Part shown: positions 1 to 7,701 of the stretch, piece by piece
Position numbering within the stretch: the stretch's first letter is position 1
How the letters are laid out: each line of letters starts with the position of its first letter
Source: an uncultured Flavobacterium sp.
GTDB taxonomy: Bacteria; Bacteroidota; Bacteroidia; Flavobacteriales; Flavobacteriaceae
NCBI RefSeq assembly: GCF_937967675.1
Contig: NZ_CALBSN010000077.1
Coordinates: 1 to 31,663 of the forward strand
Direction: 5' to 3'
DNA: 31,663 nt
Notes under the pieces: generated by a model
Databases searched by the model: none
What the model was told of the DNA's origin: nothing
What the model saw: the letters and a program-made list of their open reading frames with translations, nothing else
Position numbers and translations under genes: made by a program

Positions 1-2
1 AA

Positions 3-665
3 GCATTAGACGAAGTAGAAGGTATCGAGCGTTTGCGAATTTCTTCCATCGAACCAAATCTTTTGAAAAACGAAACGATTGAATTCGTAGCGCAAAGTCG
101 AACATTCGTTCCGCATTTTCATATTCCATTGCAATCGGGTTCTAATGATATTTTAAAGAAAATGAAACGTCGTTATATGCGTGAATTATATTCGGAACGT
201 GTTGCTAAAATTCGTGAAGTAATGCCTCATGCTTGTATTGGAGTTGATGTTATTGTAGGATTTCCAGGTGAAACGGAAGAACATTTCCTTGAAACCTATC
301 ATTTCTTAAATGATTTAGATATTTCCTATTTACACGTTTTTACCTATTCGGAAAGAGATAATACCGAAGCAGTTGACATGGATGGAGTGGTGCCAATGAA
401 CGTGCGTTCGAAAAGAAGTAAAATGTTACGCGGACTTTCGGTTAAGAAAAGAAGAGCGTTTTACGAAAGTCAAATTGGAACGAACAGAACGGTTTTATTT
501 GAAAGTGAAAACAAAGAAGGCTACATTCACGGATTTACAGAAAATTACGTAAAAGTAAAAACACCTTGGAATCCAGAATTAGTCAATACGCTGCACGAAA
601 TTAATCTAACCAAGATTGACGAAGACGGAAGTGTACGAATGGAATTCTTAAATGTAGAAGCATAA
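3..665 (+). CDS. mtaB: tRNA t6A37 methylthiotransferase MtaB, 3' part only
   Basis: The gene enters from the left edge; the open frame runs from base 3, so the TTG at 33 is not the true start. MtaB is a radical SAM enzyme that adds a methylthio group to N6-threonylcarbamoyladenosine at position 37 of tRNAs reading ANN codons. The N-terminal UPF0004 domain and the CxxxCxxC radical SAM cluster lie outside the window. What is visible is the second half of the SAM barrel, with the family stretches RISSIEPNLL, HIPLQSGS, DVIVGFPGETEEHFLETY and LHVFTYSER, followed by a short C-terminal TRAM-like segment. These match MtaB better than RimO or MiaB. It ends at a TAA that overlaps a terminator hairpin. 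Family assignment is strong; completeness cannot be judged. Confidence 0.9.
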   Translation, partial: ALDEVEGIERLRISSIEPNLLKNETIEFVAQSRTFVPHFHIPLQSGSNDILKKMKRRYMRELYSERVAKIREVMPHACIGVDVIVGFPGETEEHFLETYHFLNDLDISYLHVFTYSERDNTEAVDMDGVVPMNVRSKRSKMLRGLSVKKRRAFYESQIGTNRTVLFESENKEGYIHGFTENYVKVKTPWNPELVNTLHEINLTKIDEDGSVRMEFLNVEA

Positions 666-688
666 AAAAATCCCGATTATTCAGGATT
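664..688 (-). terminator. rho-independent terminator of the GNAT-like gene
   Basis: Read on the minus strand this is an 8-bp stem (AATCCTGA / TCGGGATT, one G-U pair) with an ATAA loop followed by seven T. On the plus strand the same stem has a C-A mismatch, so it works best for the leftward gene but may also end mtaB transcription. Confidence 0.8.
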
Positions 689-713
689 CTTTGTTTATAT
701 GAGTTTTAAAAAA

Positions 714-995
714 TTAAATCTTAATTCCAGGAGGCAACATTTCTTGAAATTTTCTATTCTTTCTAAAGAAACTAATGAATTTTGCATGAGTAGGAACTAC
801 TTTTAATTTTCGTTCTTGCGCAATTTCTAAAACCGATTTTATAAATTCGTTGTGTAACTCTTCATCTTCGTTATTTTTGCTGCAAAATTTAGTCAAAAAC
901 AACTTTCGTTCTTGAATAGAATATTCGATTGAAACCAATCCAGTATCGGAAATAATTTCAAATTGTCTTAAAAGTTCATTATCTTTGATTTCCAT
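714..995 (-). CDS. GNAT-like N-acetyltransferase domain protein (YjdJ/Acetyltransf_CG type)
   Basis: A 93-residue protein. The pattern (short beta strands, then IAQERKLKVVPTHAKFISFFRKNRKF) resembles the small single-domain GNAT family PF14542, where a strand ending in VVP and a helix with a conserved aromatic pair form the acetyl-CoA site. The family's usual Cys after VVP is replaced by Thr-His here. Substrate is unknown. An in-frame ATG exists 12 bases upstream (1007), but a TAnnTTTG promoter box at 1016-1023 would place the transcript start almost on it, so the ATG at 995 is preferred. Transcribed divergently from the hydrolase gene. Family call is moderate because the protein is short. Confidence 0.6.
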   Translation of the reverse strand: MEIKDNELLRQFEIISDTGLVSIEYSIQERKLFLTKFCSKNNEDEELHNEFIKSVLEIAQERKLKVVPTHAKFISFFRKNRKFQEMLPPGIKI

Positions 996-1015
996 GATGC
1001 CTTTCAATTATGGTG

Positions 1016-1023
1016 CAAATTTA
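1016..1023 (-). promoter_or_regulatory. -7 box (TAAATTTG) for the GNAT-like gene
   Basis: Exact match to the Bacteroidota -7 consensus TAnnTTTG, 20 bases before the chosen start. No good -33 TTG is seen at normal spacing. Confidence 0.5.
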
Positions 1024-1047
1024 CGAAACTTTTTTAAAATAATGGTA

Positions 1048-1710
1048 ATGAGTAAGATTCCAATTTATTTTATGCCAGGCTTAGCCGCAAGTCCAACTAT
1101 TTTCGAAAATATTAAATTACCAGAAGACCAATTTGAAATGCACTTTTTGGAATGGTTTTTGCCTCAAGAAAAAGAAAGTATCGAAAGTTATGCACTTAGA
1201 ATGACTGAGAAAATTCAGCATGAAAATCCCGTTTTGGTTGGGGTTTCTTTTGGAGGTGTTTTGGTTCAGGAAATGGCAAAACAAATGAAAGTTCGTAAAG
1301 TAATTATCATTTCAAGTGTAAAATCCAATGCCGAATTTCCTCCACGTTTTAAAGTAGCTAAAGCGACAAAAGCGTATAAGTTAATTCCAACCCAACTTTT
1401 AGCTGATATAGAAAAATTGGTAAAATATGCATTTGGAGATAATATTGTAGCCAAGCGATTGAAGCTCTACGAAAAGTATTTGTCAGTTCGTGATAAGCAC
1501 TATTTGGATTGGGCTATTGAAACCATTTTGTGTTGGAAACAAAAAGAAATAAATACAGCCGTAATTCATATTCACGGAGATGCGGATGAGGTTTTCCCAA
1601 TCAAAAACATTGAAAAATGTATTGTTGTAAAAGGAGGAACTCACATTATGATAGTTAATAAATTCAAGTGGTTGAATGAAAATTTGCCAAAATTAATTCT
1701 AAACGATTAA
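1048..1710 (+). CDS. alpha/beta hydrolase, small cytoplasmic
   Basis: A 220-residue alpha/beta-hydrolase fold protein. The nucleophile elbow is GVSFGG (Ser67), the acid is in HGDADEVFP (Asp178 or Asp180) and the base in GGTHIMIV (His199); the oxyanion strand is YFMPGLAAS near the N-terminus. No signal peptide is seen. The substrate cannot be read from sequence. The frame is open further upstream, but ATGs at 1042 and 1048 directly precede the conserved N-terminal strand; 1048 (MSKIPIYF) is chosen and 1042 is equally possible. A TATCTTTG box at 980-987 could be its promoter. The stop is 3 bases from the next start, so it is co-transcribed with the lytic transglycosylase gene. Confidence 0.8.
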   Translation: MSKIPIYFMPGLAASPTIFENIKLPEDQFEMHFLEWFLPQEKESIESYALRMTEKIQHENPVLVGVSFGGVLVQEMAKQMKVRKVIIISSVKSNAEFPPRFKVAKATKAYKLIPTQLLADIEKLVKYAFGDNIVAKRLKLYEKYLSVRDKHYLDWAIETILCWKQKEINTAVIHIHGDADEVFPIKNIEKCIVVKGGTHIMIVNKFKWLNENLPKLILND

Positions 1711-1713
1711 AAA

Positions 1714-2604
1714 ATGAAAAAGCATATAAAGAAGATATTGATTACAGGAACGGTTGTTCTTTTAGCAAGTTTCTTAATTTATGGAGTAGTTTCAGATGAC
1801 ACAAAATATTCTCCAGTAGGTTATAGTTTGAAAATGGATTTTTCGGGTGAAGAAGTACCAACCTTCATGGCAGATGTGCAAGAGCGTTTGGATAAAGAGA
1901 TGATTACTAATATGAATTATCATACCAATACCACCTTGGTAATCAAACGAGCAAATAAAGTTTTCCCAATTATAGAACCCATTCTTGCTAAATATGGAGT
2001 TCCAGATGATTTTAAATATTTAGCGGTTATAGAAAGTAGTTTGGTAAATGCAGTTTCTCCAGCTGGAGCAAGAGGTGTTTGGCAATTTATGCCCGAAACA
2101 GCAAAAGAAAAAGGAATGGAAGTAAGTGATGAGGTAGACGAGCGTTATCACTTGGAAAAATCAACCGAAGCAGCTTGTAAATATTTGTTAAAGGCTAAAG
2201 AGAAATTTGGTTCTTGGACTTTGGCGGCAGCATCATATAATGGAGGAATGAATGGAATTTCCAAAAAAATGGAAGAACAGCAAGTGGAAAATTATTATGA
2301 TTTACTTTTAACCGAAGAAACTTCGCGTTATGTTTTTAGAATTTTAGCTTTAAAAGAAATTATGTCACATGCTAATAAGTATGGTTTTAATATCCCAAAG
2401 GAAGCTTTGTATTATTCTATCCCAACCAAAAAAATAGTGATTGATTCTTCAATTACAGATTTAGCAAAGTTTGCCAAAACGCAAGGTGTAAATTATAAAA
2501 TCTTGAAAATACACAATCCTTGGTTACGAGATAAAAAACTAACTAATATTTCTGGAAGAAAATATGAAATCGAAATCCCAACTTCAGGATATCAAAAAGA
2601 ATAA
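1714..2604 (+). CDS. lytic transglycosylase, SLT/MltD-like
   Basis: A 296-residue envelope protein. Residues about 7-26 form one hydrophobic segment (uncleaved anchor or signal peptide). The SLT domain spans about 85-235: the catalytic Glu107 in AVIESSL, then SPAGARGVWQFMPETA, then the LAAASYNGG motif. Such enzymes cleave the MurNAc-GlcNAc bond of peptidoglycan and form 1,6-anhydro ends. The C-terminal 60 residues (TKKIVIDSSITDLAKFAKTQ onward) resemble a degenerate LysM-like element, shorter than in E. coli MltD. It lies second in a three-gene operon, 3 bases after the hydrolase and 7 bases before the TauE-like gene. Confidence 0.88.
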   Translation: MKKHIKKILITGTVVLLASFLIYGVVSDDTKYSPVGYSLKMDFSGEEVPTFMADVQERLDKEMITNMNYHTNTTLVIKRANKVFPIIEPILAKYGVPDDFKYLAVIESSLVNAVSPAGARGVWQFMPETAKEKGMEVSDEVDERYHLEKSTEAACKYLLKAKEKFGSWTLAAASYNGGMNGISKKMEEQQVENYYDLLLTEETSRYVFRILALKEIMSHANKYGFNIPKEALYYSIPTKKIVIDSSITDLAKFAKTQGVNYKILKIHNPWLRDKKLTNISGRKYEIEIPTSGYQKE

Positions 2605-2611
2605 GCGCTCT

Positions 2612-2980
2612 ATGGATATTCAAATTATTTTGTCTTTAGTTTTGATTGGTATTTTAGCAGGAATCCTAAGCGGTCTGGTTGGAGTAGGTGGCGGAGTTGT
2701 TATGGTGCCTTTATTGGTTTTGCTTTTAGGGTTTAACCAACATCAAGCTCAAGGAACTAGTTTGGCAGTTTTGGTTGTGCCCGTTACAGCAGTTGCAGTA
2801 TACACTTATCATAAAGAAGGTTTTATCGACTGGCGTTATGTGGGAATAATTGCTGTATTTTTTGTTGTTGGAGGTTATTTTGGAAGTAAAATAGCGGTTG
2901 GCTTAGACCAAAAAATGCTCAAAAAAGTATTTGGATTAATTCTACTACTAATTGCTGGAAAAATGCTATTAGGAAAATAA
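2612..2980 (+). CDS. half-length TauE/SafE family membrane protein
   Basis: A 122-residue, almost wholly hydrophobic protein with about four transmembrane segments. The N-terminal GLVGVGGGVVMVPLLVLLLGF and QAQGTSLAVLVVP are diagnostic for TauE/SafE (DUF81) permeases implicated in export of sulfite, sulfoacetate or related anions. Full-size members are about 250 residues with two such halves; this is one half, so it would have to dimerise. The frame is open from 2564 inside the preceding gene, but the ATG at 2612, 7 bases after its stop, gives the expected N-terminus. Substrate unknown. Last gene of the operon, followed at once by a strong terminator. Confidence 0.85.
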   Translation: MDIQIILSLVLIGILAGILSGLVGVGGGVVMVPLLVLLLGFNQHQAQGTSLAVLVVPVTAVAVYTYHKEGFIDWRYVGIIAVFFVVGGYFGSKIAVGLDQKMLKKVFGLILLLIAGKMLLGK

Positions 2981-2981
2981 A

Positions 2982-3006
2982 AAAAGCACCTAAGAAAGGT
3001 GCTTTT
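2982..3006. terminator. bidirectional terminator between convergent genes
   Basis: Perfect 10-bp stem AAAAGCACCT / AGGTGCTTTT with a 5-base loop, T-rich on the right and A-rich on the left, so it can end both the TauE operon and the leftward TPR-like gene. Confidence 0.88.
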
Positions 3007-3026
3007 GTTTTTTGCAAACGAATGAA

Positions 3027-3542
3027 TTACATTTTTTTCATTTGTTCTTTCATCATTTTTATTTGATCTTTTAGCATGTTTTGCTTGTCTAATTTTTTTG
3101 CTTCGTTTAATAAATTAGTAGCTTCCATTTTTCTTCTTCTTGTCATGGCAATTCCGGCTAACTGTAATTTAGCTAAAGCCAAATCTTGATCCATTGATAA
3201 TCCTAATGCGATAGCTTTTTTGAAATAACGTTCAGCTTCGTTTAAATTAGTTTGGGAAACCATTAAACCATGTAAATAATTGAAATAACCTTGTTGTTTT
3301 TGTACTAAAGCTGTTTCAGGATTCTTAATATAAGAAAGCCATTTTTGAGCTCCAGGAAAATCTTGCTTTCTTAATTTTAAAAAGGCTAATAAAATGAATT
3401 CGTTTTTGAAATATAGAAAAATAAAAATGGTAGAAAATAATAGTAAGAAAATTCCATTTCCAATGTTGTTTTCTGTAAATTGATAAATCCCGAAGGCTAT
3501 AACTAAGGCAGCTAAAACTAATTTGATATTTTTGTGAAACAT
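3027..3542 (-). CDS. membrane-anchored TPR-like protein
   Basis: A 171-residue protein of unknown function. Two hydrophobic segments (about residues 7-20 and 29-47) form a short membrane hairpin. Residues about 60-160 are helical with tetratricopeptide-like repeats: NYLHGLMVSQTNLNEAERYFKKAIALG fits a TPR unit, and AKLQLAGIAMTRRRKMEATNLLNEAKKL fits another. The C-terminus is Lys/Met-rich. The start at 3542 is chosen over the in-frame ATG at 3581 because a TACCTTTG box lies at 3564-3571, between the two. TPRs normally mediate protein-protein contacts; nothing in the context names a partner. Convergent with the TauE operon. Confidence 0.7.
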   Translation of the reverse strand: MFHKNIKLVLAALVIAFGIYQFTENNIGNGIFLLLFSTIFIFLYFKNEFILLAFLKLRKQDFPGAQKWLSYIKNPETALVQKQQGYFNYLHGLMVSQTNLNEAERYFKKAIALGLSMDQDLALAKLQLAGIAMTRRRKMEATNLLNEAKKLDKQNMLKDQIKMMKEQMKKM

Positions 3543-3563
3543 ATATTTATTTTTTGTTTGATG

Positions 3564-3571
3564 CAAAGGTA
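3564..3571 (-). promoter_or_regulatory. -7 box (TACCTTTG) for the TPR-like gene
   Basis: Exact TAnnTTTG match, 22 bases before the ATG at 3542. It excludes the upstream ATG at 3581 as start, since that would lie upstream of the transcript. Confidence 0.55.
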
Positions 3572-3605
3572 ATAAAATCAATTAAAAATATTTTTAAAAA
3601 AGTAC

Positions 3606-3635
3606 TTGCGAATGAAAAAAGTCTTTGTATATTTG
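3606..3635 (+). promoter_or_regulatory. rpmH promoter, consensus Bacteroidota type
   Basis: TTG at 3606-3608, a 19-base spacer, then TATATTTG at 3628-3635: an exact TTG-N19-TAnnTTTG match. Predicted transcript start is about 3641. Confidence 0.85.
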
Positions 3636-3640
3636 CACTC

Positions 3641-3660
3641 GGTTTTCAGGAAAGGAAACC
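3641..3660 (+). promoter_or_regulatory. hairpin at the 5' end of the rpmH transcript
   Basis: GGTTTTC (3641-3647) pairs with GGAAACC (3654-3660) across a 6-base loop, seven pairs including one G-U. It begins where the consensus promoter predicts the transcript start, so the mRNA would open with this stem; about 50 more leader bases follow before the ATG. It may stabilise the mRNA or take part in autoregulation; function is inferred only. Confidence 0.5.
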
Positions 3661-3709
3661 TAAAGAGTTTTAAAAAGAATTTTATTTATAGATTTTAAAA
3701 GATACTACA

Positions 3710-3871
3710 ATGAGTAAGAGAACGTTTCAACCATCAAAAAGAAAAAGAAGAAATAAGCACGGTTTCATGGATAGAATGGCTTCTGCAAATGGAAGAAAAG
3801 TGCTTGCTCGTAGAAGAGCTAAAGGAAGACATAAATTAACTGTTTCTTGCGAACCAAGACACAAAAAATAA
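3710..3871 (+). CDS. rpmH: 50S ribosomal protein L34
   Basis: A 53-residue, very basic protein: MSKRTFQPSKRKRRNKHGF at the N-terminus, the family core FMDRMASANGRKVLARRRAKGR, and a longer C-terminal tail (HKLTVSCEPRHKK) as in other Bacteroidota. L34 binds 23S rRNA in the large subunit. In many bacteria rnpA follows; here it does not, and the gene stands alone between its own promoter and a strong terminator. It has no Shine-Dalgarno sequence; the A-rich bases before the ATG are typical for this group. Confidence 0.98.
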   Translation: MSKRTFQPSKRKRRNKHGFMDRMASANGRKVLARRRAKGRHKLTVSCEPRHKK

Positions 3872-3895
3872 TGTTTTAGCTTAAAGCAATATATC

Positions 3896-3928
3896 AGCCG
3901 TTACTTTTATTAGTAGCGGCTTTTTTTT
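3896..3928 (+). terminator. rpmH terminator
   Basis: Stem AGCCGTTACT / AGTAGCGGCT (10 pairs, one G-U), 6-base loop, then a run of seven further T. Classic rho-independent terminator 25 bases after the rpmH stop. Confidence 0.92.
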
Positions 3929-4004
3929 AAACTGTTTATAAAATTTGATAAGTTTTAAAGTTCGTTTTAGTGCAACCCTTTGAAAATTAGTAATTTTATA
4001 ATCG

Positions 4005-4043
4005 AAATACAACTACAACCCACAACAAAACAACAACAACACA
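4005..4043 (+). promoter_or_regulatory. G-free, A/C-rich leader of carB
   Basis: The 39 bases before the carB ATG contain no G and only two T; the rest are A and C, with CAACAACAAC-like repetition. There is no Shine-Dalgarno site. Such an unstructured leader would favour ribosome loading. No matching TAnnTTTG promoter was found upstream, so the transcript start is not located. Confidence 0.45.
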
Positions 4044-6899
4044 ATGCCTAAAGACACTACAATCAAATCGGTTTTAATTATTGGTTCTGGACCTATTGTT
4101 ATTGGTCAAGCTTGCGAATTTGACTACGCAGGTTCTCAATCAGCACGTTCGTTAAGAGAAGAAGGAATTGAAGTTATCTTAATTAACTCGAATCCTGCAA
4201 CTATTATGACCGACCCATCGATGGCGGATCATGTTTACTTAAAACCATTAACTACAAAATCAATCATCGAAATTCTTAAAGCGCATCCGCAAATTGATGC
4301 TGTTTTACCAACAATGGGTGGACAAACAGCACTTAATTTAGCAATCGAAGCTGAAGAAAAAGGAATTTGGAAAGATTTTGGAGTACGTTTAATTGGAGTG
4401 GATATCAATGCCATCAATATCACCGAAGATAGAGAAAAATTCAAAGTACTTTTAAATCAAATTGGAATTCCGCAAGCGCCAGCTAAAACAGCTAATTCGT
4501 TTTTAAAAGGGAAAGAAATTGCACAAGAATTTGGTTTTCCGTTGGTAATTCGTCCTTCATTTACATTGGGTGGAACTGGAGCTGCTTTCGTACATAAGAA
4601 AGAAGATTTCGATGATTTACTAACTCGAGGTTTAGAAGCTTCTCCAATTCACGAAGTGTTGATTGATAAGGCTTTACTAGGTTGGAAAGAATATGAATTA
4701 GAGTTACTTCGCGATAAAAACGATAACGTGGTGATTATCTGTACGATTGAAAATATGGATCCAATGGGAATTCATACTGGAGATTCGATTACAGTAGCGC
4801 CAGCGATGACATTATCAGATACAACGTTCCAAAAAATGCGTGATATGGCGATTTTAATGATGCGCTCTATCGGAAATTTTGCTGGAGGTTGTAACGTACA
4901 ATTTGCGGTTTCGCCTGATGATAAAGAAAATATTGTAGCAATTGAAATTAATCCTCGTGTGTCGCGTTCTTCGGCATTAGCTTCAAAAGCTACGGGTTAT
5001 CCAATTGCAAAAATTGCAACGAAATTAGCTTTAGGATATAATTTAGATGAATTACAAAACCAAATTACAAAATCAACTTCGGCTTTATTTGAGCCAACAT
5101 TAGATTATGTAATCGTGAAAATACCAAGATGGAACTTCGATAAATTTGAAGGTTCAGACCGTACGTTAGGGCTTCAAATGAAATCGGTAGGAGAAGTTAT
5201 GGGAATTGGACGTTCGTTCCAAGAAGCGCTTCACAAGGCTACTCAGTCATTAGAAATCAAACGTAATGGGTTAGGAGCAGATGGAAAAGGGTATAAAAAC
5301 TACGAACAAATCATCGAAAAATTAACTTTCGCGAGTTGGGACCGAGTTTTCGTAATCTATGATGCTATTGCGATGGGAATTCCGTTGAGTAGAATTCATG
5401 AGATTACAAAAATTGACATGTGGTTCTTGAAACAATATGAAGAATTATTCCATTTAGAGAAAGAAATTTCGAATTATAAAGTAGATACATTACCAAGAGA
5501 GTTGCTTTTAGAAGCAAAACAAAAAGGATACGGAGACCGTCAAATTGCTCACATGATGGGTTGTTTGGAAAGTCAAGTACACAAGTTACGTGAAGAGCAA
5601 AATATCAAACGTGTTTATAAACTAGTAGATACATGTGCTGCCGAATTTAAAGCGGTAACACCTTATTTCTACTCGACTTTCGAAGCTGAAATCGAAAAAG
5701 CAGACGGAACTAAATACGTGCACAACGAAAGTATTGTTACTGATAAAAAGAAAGTAGTTGTTTTAGGTTCAGGACCAAATAGAATTGGACAAGGAATTGA
5801 GTTCGACTATTCGTGTGTTCACGGAGTTTTAGCAGCCAAAGAATGTGGTTACGAAACCATCATGATTAACTGTAATCCAGAAACGGTTTCTACCGATTTT
5901 GATACGGCAGATAAATTATATTTCGAACCTGTTTTTTGGGAACATATTTACGATATCATCCAACACGAAAAACCAGAAGGTGTAATTGTTCAGTTAGGTG
6001 GACAAACTGCTTTAAAATTAGCAGAAAAATTAGCTAAATACGGAATCAAAATCATCGGAACATCTTTTGATGCTTTAGATTTGGCAGAAGATAGAGGAAG
6101 ATTCTCAGAATTATTAACCGAATTAAAAATTCCGTTCCCAAGATTTGGAGTAGCTGAAAATGCGGAAGAAGCTGTAAAATTAGCTGATACGTTAGATTTT
6201 CCACTTTTAGTAAGACCATCTTATGTATTAGGAGGTCAAGGTATGAAAATTGTCATTAACAAACAAGAGTTAGAAGAACACGTTATCGAGATTTTAAAAC
6301 ATATTCCAAATAATAAATTGTTGTTAGACCATTATTTAGATGGTGCTATCGAAGCAGAAGCAGATGCTATTTGCGATGCGGATGGAAATGTGTACATCAT
6401 AGGGATTATGGAGCATATCGAGCCATGTGGAGTGCACTCGGGAGATAGTAACGCAACATTACCACCATTCAATCTAGGTGAGTTTGTAATGCAACAAATC
6501 AAAGATCACACGAAGAAAATTGCAGTGGCTCTGAAAACGGTAGGGTTAATCAATATCCAGTTTGCGATAAAAGACGATATTGTTTATATTATTGAAGCGA
6601 ATCCAAGAGCTTCTCGTACGGTTCCATTTATTGCAAAAGCGTATGGCGAACCTTATGTAAATTATGCAACAAAAGTGATGTTAGGTCACAACAAAGTAAC
6701 TGATTTCACTTTTAATCCAAAATTAAACGGATATGCAATTAAGCAACCGGTGTTCTCTTTTAGTAAGTTTCCAAATGTAAATAAAGCATTAGGACCAGAA
6801 ATGAAATCTACAGGCGAAAGCATCTTGTTTATTGAAGATTTAAAAGATGATCAATTCTACGATTTGTATTCAAGAAGAAAAATGTACTTAACGAAATAA
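4044..6899 (+). CDS. carB: carbamoyl-phosphate synthase large subunit, without the allosteric domain
   Basis: A 951-residue enzyme making carbamoyl phosphate from bicarbonate, two ATP and the ammonia released by CarA, for pyrimidine and arginine synthesis. Two homologous halves are visible: the first opens with VLIIGSGPIVIGQACEFDYAG and the second, near residue 573, with VVVLGSGPNRIGQGIEFDYS; each carries an ATP-grasp domain (RPSFTLGGTGAAF; RPSYVLGGQGMKI) and metal-binding INPRVSRSS / EANPRASRT motifs. The oligomerisation domain lies between them. The protein stops soon after GPEMKSTGES, so the C-terminal MGS-like domain of about 120-130 residues that binds UMP and ornithine in E. coli CarB is absent. 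The frame is clean and a perfect terminator follows, so this is not a truncation artefact. carA is not in the window. Confidence 0.97.
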   Translation: MPKDTTIKSVLIIGSGPIVIGQACEFDYAGSQSARSLREEGIEVILINSNPATIMTDPSMADHVYLKPLTTKSIIEILKAHPQIDAVLPTMGGQTALNLAIEAEEKGIWKDFGVRLIGVDINAINITEDREKFKVLLNQIGIPQAPAKTANSFLKGKEIAQEFGFPLVIRPSFTLGGTGAAFVHKKEDFDDLLTRGLEASPIHEVLIDKALLGWKEYELELLRDKNDNVVIICTIENMDPMGIHTGDSITVAPAMTLSDTTFQKMRDMAILMMRSIGNFAGGCNVQFAVSPDDKENIVAIEINPRVSRSSALASKATGYPIAKIATKLALGYNLDELQNQITKSTSALFEPTLDYVIVKIPRWNFDKFEGSDRTLGLQMKSVGEVMGIGRSFQEALHKATQSLEIKRNGLGADGKGYKNYEQIIEKLTFASWDRVFVIYDAIAMGIPLSRIHEITKIDMWFLKQYEELFHLEKEISNYKVDTLPRELLLEAKQKGYGDRQIAHMMGCLESQVHKLREEQNIKRVYKLVDTCAAEFKAVTPYFYSTFEAEIEKADGTKYVHNESIVTDKKKVVVLGSGPNRIGQGIEFDYSCVHGVLAAKECGYETIMINCNPETVSTDFDTADKLYFEPVFWEHIYDIIQHEKPEGVIVQLGGQTALKLAEKLAKYGIKIIGTSFDALDLAEDRGRFSELLTELKIPFPRFGVAENAEEAVKLADTLDFPLLVRPSYVLGGQGMKIVINKQELEEHVIEILKHIPNNKLLLDHYLDGAIEAEADAICDADGNVYIIGIMEHIEPCGVHSGDSNATLPPFNLGEFVMQQIKDHTKKIAVALKTVGLINIQFAIKDDIVYIIEANPRASRTVPFIAKAYGEPYVNYATKVMLGHNKVTDFTFNPKLNGYAIKQPVFSFSKFPNVNKALGPEMKSTGESILFIEDLKDDQFYDLYSRRKMYLTK

Positions 6900-6903
6900 T
6901 ACT

Positions 6904-6933
6904 AAAAATCCCAATCAACAGATTGGGATTTTT
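6904..6933. terminator. bidirectional terminator after carB
   Basis: Perfect 13-bp stem AAAAATCCCAATC / GATTGGGATTTTT with loop AACA, between carB and a convergent minus-strand gene. The A and T runs serve both directions. Confidence 0.95.
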
Positions 6934-6963
6934 AATTTAAACAACTAATATTCTAGATTGATT

Positions 6964-7635
6964 TTACATTCCACCCATTTGTTTTTTTAGTTCTTCTTTA
7001 GTGATTTTTGTAAATCCTTCACCTATTTTAAAAGCATCTGCTGGAATATCTTTACTAAATTTGTTAGCTATCATAATAATATTTCCTTGTGAGGTTTGCA
7101 TATTCATTTCTAAAGGGTAACCTGTTAATTTTACTTTGCTATTTGGTGCTGACTCTTGAGGAGCAATAGCATCAGTTAAGTAAAAAATGTTTTTACTTCC
7201 GTCGTTCATTGTTATGGTTGCTTTATAACATTTAAAACCAGCAATTTCTTTAGTGTCTTTTTTGTCATAAATTACTTCTTTGGCATCATCAAGATTATTT
7301 AAACCATTAGCATTTTTTAATGCATCTTCTCCAATATCCGTAATTTCGTACTTCATACCCATTACTTCCATCGTCATTTTTGATTCTTTTTTATCTGCAA
7401 TTGGGATAATTGTTTTCATTAACATCATTCCTCCCATCATGCTCATATCTGTCGCCTGAGTTGTTTCATCAAAATGAATTGTTATTGTTGTTTCTCCCAT
7501 AGCCGCCATTTCTTCAGTTGTGCCTGGCATAGACATGGTATAAGTTACAGATCCTTTTTTCAATTGTGTTTGAGCATGTGATATCGTTGTAAAAACTAGT
7601 AATGCTGTTAATGCGATTTGTGTTAATTTTTTCAT
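6964..7635 (-). CDS. secreted methionine-rich protein of unknown function (DUF4412-like)
   Basis: A 223-residue exported protein. Residues 1-21 are a signal peptide ending in SHAQ. The mature part is beta-rich with a Met cluster (DMSMMGGMMLMK near residues 63-74) and another Met stretch (MTMEVMGMKYE). The layout resembles flavobacterial DUF4412 proteins, where a DTKEIAGFKCYKATI-type strand precedes a strand with NIFYLTDAI; GLPGLI-type proteins have similar elements. It ends in KKQMGGM. Met clusters can bind copper(I), but nothing else here supports that role. It follows the DUF3857 gene on the same strand with a 66-base gap and no terminator, so it may be co-transcribed. Confidence 0.6.
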   Translation of the reverse strand: MKKLTQIALTALLVFTTISHAQTQLKKGSVTYTMSMPGTTEEMAAMGETTITIHFDETTQATDMSMMGGMMLMKTIIPIADKKESKMTMEVMGMKYEITDIGEDALKNANGLNNLDDAKEVIYDKKDTKEIAGFKCYKATITMNDGSKNIFYLTDAIAPQESAPNSKVKLTGYPLEMNMQTSQGNIIMIANKFSKDIPADAFKIGEGFTKITKEELKKQMGGM

Positions 7636-7701
7636 TTGTAATATTTATTTGTCTATGTTAATTTATGAAAATATTTGATGCTTACTATTAGAAAATGTAT
7701 A

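Noticed and set aside
2729..2737. GTTTAAC in the TauE-like gene
   Set aside because: Lies within coding sequence (Gly-Phe-Asn codons) with no inverted partner; chance match.
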